A model generated the notes under the pieces. That model was given only the letters and a program-made list of their open reading frames with translations. It did not search any database and was not told where the DNA came from. A stretch of DNA of 64,000 bases from Streptomyces vietnamensis (GTDB lineage: Bacteria > Actinomycetota > Actinomycetes > Streptomycetales > Streptomycetaceae). Both the position numbers and the translations under genes were made by a program. The stretch is taken from assembly GCF_000830005.1 (NCBI RefSeq), contig NZ_CP010407.1:7824001-7888000 (forward strand), in the 5' to 3' direction. The stretch's first letter is position 1; each line of letters opens with the position of its first letter. Shown here in pieces: positions 17,122 to 24,203 of the stretch.

Positions 17122-17937
17122 GTGACAGGCTCGGACGCTTCCCCCGTTGACTCCCCTTCCTTCCGGCTCGCCTACGTGCCGGGAGCGACACCCGCGAAGT
17201 GGGTGCGGATCTGGAACGAGCGCCTGCCCGACGTGCCCCTGACCCTCCTCGCCGTGACGCCGGCCGAGGCCTTCGGCGCGCTCCGGGAGGGCACCGCGGA
17301 CGCGGGCCTCGTCCGGCTGCCCGTCGACCGGGACGACCTCAGCGCGATCCCGCTCTACACGGAGACGACGGTCGTCGTCGTCCCCAAGGACCATCTGTTC
17401 GCGGCGGTGGAGGAGGTGTCGGCGGAGGACCTCGCCGACGAGCTCGTCCTGCACCCCCTCGACGACACCCTCGGCTGGGAGCAGCCGCCCGGCCGCCCCG
17501 CCATGGAGCGCCCGGAGACGACCGCCGACGCGATCGAGCTGGTCGCCGCGGGCGTCGGCGTGCTCGCCGTCCCGCAGTCGCTGGCCCGGCTGCACCACCG
17601 CAAGGACCTCACCTACCGGACCCTCGTCGACGTCCCGCAGTCCCGGGTCGGCCTGTCGTGGCCGAAGGCGGACGAGGCGCCCGACCTGGTGGAGGAGTTC
17701 ATCGGCATCGTCCGCGGCCGCACCGTGAACAGCACCCGCGGGCGCCGCGCCGAGGAGAAGAAGGGCCAGAAGCAGCCCAGGGAGCAGAAGCCGGCACGGT
17801 CCGGGAAGCCCGGCGGCGGCTCCCGCACCGGCGGGAAGCCGGGCGGTGGTTCCCGTACCGGCGGGAAGCCCTCGGCGTCCCGCAAGGGCACCGGAGGCTC
17901 CGGCCGGAGCGGGAAGCCGCGCCGCGGCCGCGGCTGA
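17122..17937 (+). CDS. LysR-type substrate-binding domain protein without DNA-binding domain
   Basis: 271 residues from a GTG. The fold is that of a LysR effector domain: FRLAYVPGATPAKWVRIWNE, then AGLVRLPVDRDDLSAIPLYT and VVVVPKDHLFAAVEEVSAED. The ~60-residue winged helix normally in front is absent and nothing upstream encodes it. The C-terminal ~70 residues are a basic Gly/Arg/Lys tail with two copies of GGGSRTGGKP, likely disordered and able to bind nucleic acid. Divergent from DUF5997, with a 64-bp shared promoter region. Confidence 0.85.
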   Translation: MTGSDASPVDSPSFRLAYVPGATPAKWVRIWNERLPDVPLTLLAVTPAEAFGALREGTADAGLVRLPVDRDDLSAIPLYTETTVVVVPKDHLFAAVEEVSAEDLADELVLHPLDDTLGWEQPPGRPAMERPETTADAIELVAAGVGVLAVPQSLARLHHRKDLTYRTLVDVPQSRVGLSWPKADEAPDLVEEFIGIVRGRTVNSTRGRRAEEKKGQKQPREQKPARSGKPGGGSRTGGKPGGGSRTGGKPSASRKGTGGSGRSGKPRRGRG

Positions 17938-18026
17938 ACCGTCCGCACGGCGGACGCCCGGAGCCCGGCCCTCCGCGCCTCGGCATACTGACCCCTCCTG
18001 ATCACCGAGATCACACAGGAGGAGCT

Positions 18027-18605
18027 TTGGCCGCCAGTTTCAGGACCGTCGTCGAGGTGGCACCCGACCACCTCGACCAGGCCCGGTCCATCGACCGGGT
18101 GTTCCAGGAGGCGATCGCCCCGGCGACCGTCAACTTCGACTTCGAGGCGATCCACCGGGCGGCCTCCGCCGTCCCGGACAGCGACGTGGTGAAGATGGTC
18201 CGGGGCTGGGGGCTCCAGGAGCACGCCCCCGTCCTCGTCATGGTCCTCTCCCTCAAGGAGGCCGTCCGCCAGGCGCTGCCGCAGGAGTGCGCGGAGGCCG
18301 GTTTCTGGGCCACGGTCGAGCGGGAGCTCGTCCAGGCCTTCACCGGGCTCGCCGCGCAGGAGGGGCAGCCCGGACTCTCCTTCTACGAGGAGTCCGGGGA
18401 CCGCACCCGCTTCTACCGGGACCTGTTCTTCGCCCTCCAGGACGAGGAGACCGGGGACCACATGTACGCCCTGGCCTTCTGCGTCGACGTGACCGTCGAG
18501 CTGCCGAAGGCCGAGACCCTCGCGCTCGCCCTGACGGACACCGTGCCCTTCGCGGTGCGGCTCAACGCGATCGTGCTCCGCCAGGCCCTGAGCGTCTCCG
18601 TCTGA
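18027..18605 (+). CDS. Hypothetical protein, conserved in character
   Basis: 192 residues from a TTG with AGGAGGAG 5-6 bp ahead. The protein is soluble, mixed alpha/beta: ASFRTVVEVAPDHLDQARSI, APVLVMVLSLKEAVRQALPQ, GLSFYEESGDRTRFYRDLFF. No signal peptide, membrane segment or known motif is visible. It follows the LysR-like gene by 89 bp on the same strand, so it may be in a separate unit. The 4x14-bp repeat follows immediately after its stop. Confidence 0.75.
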   Translation: MAASFRTVVEVAPDHLDQARSIDRVFQEAIAPATVNFDFEAIHRAASAVPDSDVVKMVRGWGLQEHAPVLVMVLSLKEAVRQALPQECAEAGFWATVERELVQAFTGLAAQEGQPGLSFYEESGDRTRFYRDLFFALQDEETGDHMYALAFCVDVTVELPKAETLALALTDTVPFAVRLNAIVLRQALSVSV

Positions 18606-18661
18606 CCGTACGGCCGACCCCGTACGGCCGACCCCGTACGGCCGACCCCGTACGGCCGACT
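18606..18661. repeat. Four 14-bp tandem repeats
   Basis: CCGTACGGCCGACC is repeated four times head to tail, the last lacking one base, directly after the 18605 stop. Each unit includes the palindrome CCGTACGG. It separates two convergent genes and could also act as a termination region. Confidence 0.85.
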
Positions 18662-18718
18662 CGTACCGGCCTCGTACCGGCCCGCCGTCCCGGGCCGGAT
18701 CCCAGCCGGAGGAACCGC

Positions 18719-20380
18719 TCAGCCCGGCAGGCGCAGCCGCCTGCCCCGCGCCGCCGCGACCAGTTCGGGCACCGTGGCGAGCTTGACCCGGGGCCGCCCC
18801 GCGTCCCGGCCCCGCGCCCGCTCCGCCCGGTCGATGGAGGCGAGACCGCGCGCGTCGACGAGCCCCCGCCCGCTGCGGCTCCGCGCGAGACGCCGGAACT
18901 CCTGCGAGCTGCCCGTCGGCTTCGGCAGCGCCCCGGCGACCGCGTCCGCGAGCAGCGTCCCGACCGTCTCCTCCGCGCAGGCCCGGTTGGCCCCGATGCC
19001 CCCGGAGGGCCCCCGCTTGATCCAGCCCACGACATAGCTGCCGGGCAGCCCCACCACCCGCCCCGCCTCGTGGGGCACGGTGCCGGTCGCCTCGTCGAAC
19101 GGCAGCCCCGCGAGCGGCACGCCCCGGTAGCCGATGGCCCGGACGAGAAGCCCCGCCCCGATCTCCGTCCCCGAGGCCGAACCGTCCTCCGTCACCCGGA
19201 CCGCCCGCACGGCGTCGGTGCCGAGCGCCTCGACCGGGGCGGAGTGGAAGCGCAGCACGATCCGGCGCCGGTCCTGAGCGGGCGCCCGCGTCCAGTCCAC
19301 CGCCTCCCGGGCCACGCCCTGGAGGAGTGCGGCCTTCGCCCCGGACTCCGCCGCGTCGATCGCCGCGCCGGTGCGCGGATCCCGGTCGTCGACGACCAGG
19401 TCCACCCCGGGCAGGTGCTTCAGGGCGAGCAGTTCGGACCTCGTGTACGCGGCGTCCTCGGGGCCACGGCGGCCGAGCAGCACCACCTCCCGGACCCGGG
19501 TGTCGCGCAGGGCGGCGAGGGCGTGGTCGGCGATGTCCGTACGGGCGAGGGAGTCGGGGTCCGTGACGAGGACGCGGGCGACGTCGAGCGCCACGTTGCC
19601 GTTGCCGACCACGACGACCCGCCCGGCGGAGAGCCGCACCGCGTCCGCGCCGGTCTCCGGGTGCGCGTTGTACCAGGAGACGACGGAGGTCGCCGAGACG
19701 CTGCCCGGCAGGTCCTCGCCGGGGATCCCGAGCCGCCGGTCGGAGGGGGCGCCCACCGCGTAGACCACCGCGTCGTGGTGCGCGGCGAGTTCGCCGGGGG
19801 TGACGTCCTTGCCGATCTCGACGCCGAGCCGCATGCGGACCCGGGGGTGGGCGTGGAAGCGGGCGAAGGTCTCCCCGGCTCCCTTGGTCGCCGGGTGGTC
19901 CGGTGCCACGCCGTAGCGGACGAGACCGCCGGCGACCGGCAGCCGGTCGATCAGCGTCACTTCGGCGTTGGTGTGCAGGAGGAGGTCCTCGGCGGCGTAC
20001 ATGCCGGCCGGTCCCGTGCCGACGATCGCGACGCGGATCGGTGCGAAGTCGGCCGGGATCGAGCGGTCGAAGTCCGGCTCGCCCCAGGGGTGGAAGGTCG
20101 GCGAGGCGAGGACCGGAGCGGGCTCGCGGTCCGCGTAGTAGGCGGCGTTGATCCCCTCGTACTCCCGCAGCCGTGCGGTGAGCCGGTCGGCCGGGAAGAT
20201 CGCGTCGACCGGGCAGGCGTCGGCGCAGGCGCCGCAGTCGATGCAGGACTTGGGGTCGATGTACAGCATCTCCGTCGTGCCGAAGTCCGGCTCGTCGGGC
20301 GTCGGGTGGATGCAGTTGACCGGGCAGACGGCGACGCAGGTGGCGTCGTTGCAGCAGGTCTGGGTGATGGCGTAGGTCAT
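18719..20380 (-). CDS. Ferredoxin-fused NADP+ ferredoxin reductase (FprB-like)
   Basis: 553 residues. Residues 1-75 are a ferredoxin with one complete 4Fe-4S motif (CIDCGACADACPV) and a second cysteine set (CCNDATCVAVCPVNCIHP), the 7Fe or 3Fe/4Fe type. The rest is an adrenodoxin-reductase-like flavoprotein: the FAD loop VAIVGTGPAGMYAAEDLLLH, the NADP loop VVVGNGNVALDVARVLV, and GYRGVPLAGLPFDE then GLPGSYVVGWIKRGPSGGIG. This is the arrangement of mycobacterial FprB. It takes electrons from NAD(P)H and passes them through its own clusters, probably to the diiron protein 51 bp upstream in the same operon. The protein is cytoplasmic. Confidence 0.9.
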   Translation of the reverse strand: MTYAITQTCCNDATCVAVCPVNCIHPTPDEPDFGTTEMLYIDPKSCIDCGACADACPVDAIFPADRLTARLREYEGINAAYYADREPAPVLASPTFHPWGEPDFDRSIPADFAPIRVAIVGTGPAGMYAAEDLLLHTNAEVTLIDRLPVAGGLVRYGVAPDHPATKGAGETFARFHAHPRVRMRLGVEIGKDVTPGELAAHHDAVVYAVGAPSDRRLGIPGEDLPGSVSATSVVSWYNAHPETGADAVRLSAGRVVVVGNGNVALDVARVLVTDPDSLARTDIADHALAALRDTRVREVVLLGRRGPEDAAYTRSELLALKHLPGVDLVVDDRDPRTGAAIDAAESGAKAALLQGVAREAVDWTRAPAQDRRRIVLRFHSAPVEALGTDAVRAVRVTEDGSASGTEIGAGLLVRAIGYRGVPLAGLPFDEATGTVPHEAGRVVGLPGSYVVGWIKRGPSGGIGANRACAEETVGTLLADAVAGALPKPTGSSQEFRRLARSRSGRGLVDARGLASIDRAERARGRDAGRPRVKLATVPELVAAARGRRLRLPG

Positions 20381-20431
20381 GGCGTCGGCTCAGCTCAGCT
20401 CGGCTCGGATCCGGGGGACGGGGGCGGCGGG

Positions 20432-21334
20432 TCAGAGGAGGTGCGCGCGCTGGTAGAAGAAGAGCGCGGGGCGGGTCAGCATCCCGACGTCGGCGAGGAA
20501 CTCCATCAGTCCGGCGCAGCTGGCGCGGAGCAGCGCCTTGTAGTGTTCGTTGGCGGCGGCCTCGCGGCGGGCGCGCTCGGGGTCGAGTCCGGCCCGCACG
20601 TACACCTCCGGGCTCACCAGGCTGGTGATGATGTAGTACGCGGCGATGGCGACGACGAGCGCCTGGAAGTGGCGGCGCGGCCTGCTCGCGCGGGCGAGGT
20701 GGCGGCGCGTCTCGTCCCGGGCGAACTTCATGTGCCGGGACTCCTCGACGACGTGGATGTTGTTGATGGTGCGGACGAAGGGGACGACCCGCTCGTCGCG
20801 CATCCAGTCGCGCTGCATGACGTCGAGGACCTCCTCGGCGACCAGGATCCCGGCGTACGCGGCCTCGCCGAAGCCGACGGTCTTCATGAGGCGCCCGAGC
20901 TCGAGCACCGCCCGCCTGGGCTTGTAGCCGGGCGCGCCGAGCTTCTGGGAGCCCCGGGCGAACATGATGGAGTGCCGGCACTCGTCGGCGATCTCGGTGA
21001 GGGCCCACTGGAACCGGGGGTCGGTGTGGTCCATGCGGTAGATGTCGCGGAGCATCAGCTGCTGCAGGATCATCTCGAACCAGATGCCGGTGCTGGCCAC
21101 CGAGGCCGACTCCTGACGGGTCAGCTCCTTGCGCTGCTCCTCGGTCATCTCGTTCCAGTAGGCGGTGCCGTAGAGGCTGTTCCACTCCGGGCTCTGGCCG
21201 TGGAAGTCCTTGTCGAGGGGGGTGTCCCAGTCGACCTCGACGGCGGGGTCGTAGGAGAGCTTCGCGGCCGACAGGAGCAGCCGCGCGGCGACGTCGTCGT
21301 CTTCGTGGTCCGGGCGAACGGTGCTGCTTGCCAT
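20432..21334 (-). CDS. AurF-type diiron oxygenase
   Basis: 300 residues of the AurF/PF11583 family, which uses a diiron centre to oxidise substrates such as arylamines. The ligand pattern is visible: Glu in LTRQESASVASTGIWFEMIL, Glu and His in ALTEIADECRHSIMFARGS, Glu in GILVAEEVLDVMQRDW, and Glu/His in VVEESRHMKFARDE. Two tandem 25-bp dyads lie 38 bp ahead of the ATG. The reductase gene follows 51 bp later, giving a plausible two-component oxygenase. Many Streptomyces carry such genes outside antibiotic clusters, and the substrate here is unknown. Confidence 0.88.
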   Translation of the reverse strand: MASSTVRPDHEDDDVAARLLLSAAKLSYDPAVEVDWDTPLDKDFHGQSPEWNSLYGTAYWNEMTEEQRKELTRQESASVASTGIWFEMILQQLMLRDIYRMDHTDPRFQWALTEIADECRHSIMFARGSQKLGAPGYKPRRAVLELGRLMKTVGFGEAAYAGILVAEEVLDVMQRDWMRDERVVPFVRTINNIHVVEESRHMKFARDETRRHLARASRPRRHFQALVVAIAAYYIITSLVSPEVYVRAGLDPERARREAAANEHYKALLRASCAGLMEFLADVGMLTRPALFFYQRAHLL

Positions 21335-21371
21335 GGTGCGGCTCCTCGGGGTCGCGTGTGCGGCTCGGGCG

Positions 21372-21421
21372 CTTGTTAGACATCACGTCTAGCAAGCTTG
21401 TTAGACGGAACGTATAGCAAG
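21372..21421. promoter_or_regulatory. Two abutting 25-bp operator-like dyads
   Basis: Site 1 (21372-21396) has arms CTTGTTAGAC and GTCTAGCAAG around ATCAC; site 2 (21397-21421) has arms CTTGTTAGAC and GTATAGCAAG around GGAAC. The dyads match 9/10 and 8/10. Position and length suit a TetR-type repressor of the AurF operon, but no intact TetR gene lies next to it. Confidence 0.7.
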
Positions 21422-21485
21422 GGCCCCCGGGAGGCCTACCCCTCGGTACGGACTTTTTGCCCGCGAACTTACCGCGGGTACGCGA

Positions 21486-21518
21486 ACGGGGCCGGAGCCA
21501 TGGCGGCTCCGGCCCCGT
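21486..21518 (-). terminator. Terminator of the subtilisin gene
   Basis: A perfect 14-bp stem (ACGGGGCCGGAGCC with its complement) and a 5-base loop, about 70 bp past the protease stop. Confidence 0.8.
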
Positions 21519-21534
21519 TCCCCGGGTCCCGGCG

Positions 21535-21605
21535 TACTGGAAGGCCGGGTTGGTCCTGCGTACTGGAAGGTCAGGTTGGTCCTGCGTACTAGAAGGTCAG
21601 GTTCC
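21535..21605. repeat. 26-bp tandem repeat spanning the protease stop codon
   Basis: Units start TACTGGAAGG at 21535 and 21561 and TACTAGAAGG at 21587. The last unit contains the stop and final codons of the 21589-23379 gene, so the 3' end of that gene has been copied downstream about two and a half times. Confidence 0.8.
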
Positions 21606-23379
21606 AGGCATCGATCTTGCCCGTGTCCTGGCTCGCGTTGTCGTTCACGCGGAGCTTCCAGACGCCGTTCGCGACCTCCGCCGAGGCGTTGACCGTGTAC
21701 GTCTGGAGGATGTTGTCCGTGCCGCTGCCGGTGTGGTTGTGCAGCGTGTACACGGTGCCGTCCGGGGCCACCAGGTCGACCTTCAGGTCACCGATGTAGG
21801 TGTGCTTGATGTCGACGCCCACCTTGAGGGTGGCCGGCGCGTTGCCCGTGACGCCGCTGACCGTGATCGGGCTCTCGACCGTGGAGTTGTCCGCGATCGC
21901 GTAGTCCGTGAGGTTCTCGAAGTACGCCCCGGCCGGCGGGGTGGAGCCGCCGACGGCCTTCAGGGCGTCCACGCGGCCCTCGCCGAAGAAGCTGTTCTTC
22001 GCCGTGGTGCCGGTGCAGCGGGCGTCAGCCGGGCAGGCCAGGTCGGTGGCCTGCTCGCCGAGCTTCGCCCGGATGTCCGCCGGGGTGTACGCCGGGTTGG
22101 CGCTGGCGAGCAGCGCGGCCACGCCCGCCACGTGCGGGGAAGCCATCGAAGTGCCGCTCAGCGTGGCGTACTTGCCGCCGGGGGCGGTGCTGTAGACGGA
22201 CTCGCCGGGGGCCGAGACCTCGATGACGTTGCTGCCGTAGTTCGAGAACGAGGCCTTGGACGTGCCGCTGGTGCCGTTCGCCGCGACCGTGACGACGCCC
22301 GGCAGCTCGGCCGGGATGTCGAGGCAGTCGTTGGTGAGGGTCCGGGTCACCGGCGTCGAGTCGTTCGGGCTCGACGTGTCGGTGGTCTTGTTGGCCAGGT
22401 CGACGTTGGAGTTGCCGGCCGCCGCGACCTGGAGCGAGCCCTTGCTCTCGGCGTAGGCCTGGGCGCGGCCCACGCCCTCCAGGATGGCCGCCTGGTCGAG
22501 GTCGTTCGGGCAGTTGAACTGCCACGGGTCCGTGTAGTAGCTGTTGTTGGTGACCTTGAAGCCGTGGTCACCGGCCCACACGAGGCCGCAGATGGTGTTC
22601 TCCGCGTAGAACAGGGTGCTGCCGGGTTCGGCGATGCGCACCGAGGAGATCTTCACGCCCGGCGCGACGCCGATGGCGCCCTTGCCGTTCTTGGCGGCCG
22701 CGACCGTGCCGGCGACGTGGGTGCCGTGCTGGTCGACGTCGCGCCAGGCCCCGACGCGGGTGTCGGTCTTGCCGTACGCGCAGGAGACCGAGTCGGCGGC
22801 GTTGAAGTTCGGCGCCAGGTCCTGGTGCTGGTCGTCCACGCCGGTGTCCAGGATGCCGACCTTGACCGTGGACGAGCCGGGGTTGACGGCCCAGGCCTGG
22901 TCGGCCTTGATCTGGGTCATGTCCGAGCGGACGGGCTCCGTCGTCGGTGCGGTGGCCTGCGCCGGGTTGGCCGGGAGCGCCGGGTTGTAGGCGTCGGCGG
23001 GGACATCGGAGGTACGGGTCGCGCCGACCTTCTGGACGCCGGCGACGCCGCGCATCGTGGCGGCGAAGGAGGCGGAGGTCGAGTGCGCGACGATCACGCC
23101 GATCGCGTCGTACGAGGCGAAGACCGAGCCGCCGTTGTCGGCGACGGCGGTGCGGACGGCGGTGGTGTCGCCCGGGGCCGTGATGACCAGGTAGGCGCGG
23201 GTGCCGGCGGCCCAGGCGGCCGGGGCCGCGGTGTTGGTCCGGGCGTTCGCGGTGAAGGTCGCGAGCGGCTCGTTGTCGAGCGGGGCGGCCTGGGCGAGGG
23301 AGACGGGTCCCGCGAGCGCGAGAGCCGTACCGAGAACCGTCGCCGCGAGTCTCATGCGGCCGGATATGTGGGAAAACAA
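21589..23379 (-). CDS. Secreted subtilisin-like serine protease (S8) with P-domain
   Basis: 596 residues from a TTG at 23379 with GGAGG 5 bp upstream (MFSHISGRMRLAATVLGTAL); the ATG at 23355 is the alternative. A signal peptide ends near LAQA, followed by an inhibitor-like propeptide (~35-150). The catalytic core has Asp in VGILDTGVDDQHQDL, His in DQHGTHVAGT, oxyanion Asn in VAAAGNSN and Ser in GTSMASPHVAG. The last ~120 residues form a proprotein-convertase P-domain (ESPITVSG to KIDAWNLTF). Such enzymes are exported, self-process and degrade extracellular protein. Monocistronic with its own terminator. Confidence 0.92.
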   Translation of the reverse strand: MFSHISGRMRLAATVLGTALALAGPVSLAQAAPLDNEPLATFTANARTNTAAPAAWAAGTRAYLVITAPGDTTAVRTAVADNGGSVFASYDAIGVIVAHSTSASFAATMRGVAGVQKVGATRTSDVPADAYNPALPANPAQATAPTTEPVRSDMTQIKADQAWAVNPGSSTVKVGILDTGVDDQHQDLAPNFNAADSVSCAYGKTDTRVGAWRDVDQHGTHVAGTVAAAKNGKGAIGVAPGVKISSVRIAEPGSTLFYAENTICGLVWAGDHGFKVTNNSYYTDPWQFNCPNDLDQAAILEGVGRAQAYAESKGSLQVAAAGNSNVDLANKTTDTSSPNDSTPVTRTLTNDCLDIPAELPGVVTVAANGTSGTSKASFSNYGSNVIEVSAPGESVYSTAPGGKYATLSGTSMASPHVAGVAALLASANPAYTPADIRAKLGEQATDLACPADARCTGTTAKNSFFGEGRVDALKAVGGSTPPAGAYFENLTDYAIADNSTVESPITVSGVTGNAPATLKVGVDIKHTYIGDLKVDLVAPDGTVYTLHNHTGSGTDNILQTYTVNASAEVANGVWKLRVNDNASQDTGKIDAWNLTF

Positions 23380-23675
23380 TGCGTCCTCCGATGACCCGGT
23401 GGCGCGGGTGGCGCCGGCCGGGCCCTGTGATGTGTGGGGTGGACGCAAGATCCCAGACGGGCGGGGCGGAAGGAAGTCTTCTGTCCGACAAGCCCGTTCG
23501 TGTAACAAAATCTTGACTTGAACATGCCGACGAGAGGGCGATTTCCGTTCCTTCGCCCCTTCGTCGGGCCTTGCTCCTGCTTCAGGTACGGGCCCGCCGT
23601 GCCGATCGCGCAGTCGGAGCCGCCGTTGTTGTCCCAGGTGCCGTTGCCGTGCGCTGCCGCCGGGGCCGGAGGTGA

Positions 23676-23704
23676 AGACTTCCGGCGGAAGCGGTTTCTA
23701 TACT
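23676..23704 (+). promoter_or_regulatory. Putative promoter of the DUF2568 gene
   Basis: A near-consensus -10 box TATACT (23699-23704) lies 49 bp before the ATG at 23754, with only a weak -35 around 23676. The rest of the 23380-23753 gap also holds an AT-rich patch near 23500-23530, likely the protease promoter on the other strand. Confidence 0.45.
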
Positions 23705-23753
23705 CGGGCGGTCGCGGGCGGCCGCACGCGTGATCGACGTCGAGAGGCTTCCG

Positions 23754-24122
23754 ATGAAACTGCCCGCGCCGCTGCACGTACTGAACGAAGGCCTGGCGTT
23801 CCTGCTCGAACTCGCCGCCCTGGCCGCACTGGCCTGGTGGGGGTGGGACAGCGCGGAGAACGTGGCGCTCCGGCTGCTGCTCGCGGTCGCCGCGCCGGCC
23901 GTCGCGGCCGTCGTCTGGGGCCTGTTCGCCGCGCCCAAGGCGCGGTTCCGGGTGCCGCTCGCGGGTGTTCTGGCCGTGAAGGCCCTGGTGTTCGGCGCGG
24001 CGGCGCTCGCGCTCCTCGGCGTCGACCGGCCGGTGTGGGCCGTCGTCTTCGCCGCCGTGGCGCTCGTCAACACCGCCCTGGCGACGGCGGACCGGCAGGC
24101 CGCGATGCATCGCGACGCCTGA
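23754..24122 (+). CDS. YrdB/DUF2568 family membrane protein
   Basis: 122 residues from the ATG at 23754 (GAGAGG 6 bp upstream; an in-frame GTG lies at 23730). Four membrane helices are apparent: GLAFLLELAALAALAWWGWD, NVALRLLLAVAAPAVAAVVW, GVLAVKALVFGAAALALLGV and WAVVFAAVALVNTALA. The NEGLAFLLELAAL start and WG-FAAPKA-FR turn are typical of DUF2568. Function unknown. Single gene with a strong terminator. Confidence 0.82.
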   Translation: MKLPAPLHVLNEGLAFLLELAALAALAWWGWDSAENVALRLLLAVAAPAVAAVVWGLFAAPKARFRVPLAGVLAVKALVFGAAALALLGVDRPVWAVVFAAVALVNTALATADRQAAMHRDA

Positions 24123-24142
24123 TCGACTCCCTGAACCGGGAG

Positions 24143-24177
24143 CAGGCGCCCGGCCGGGAAGCCCGGCCGGGCGCCTG
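24143..24177 (+). terminator. Terminator after DUF2568 gene
   Basis: Perfect 16-bp stem (CAGGCGCCCGGCCGGG and its complement) with a 3-base loop, 20 bp past the stop and also in position to serve the convergent lectin gene. Confidence 0.85.
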
Positions 24178-24203
24178 TGTGACGGGCAGGCCTCCTCCCG
24201 TCG

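Noticed and set aside
17613..21395. Very long open frame on the minus strand over several genes
   Set aside because: It is antisense or off-frame to clear genes (reductase, AurF, LysR-like) and has Arg/Pro/Gly-rich composition typical of GC-rich shadow frames.
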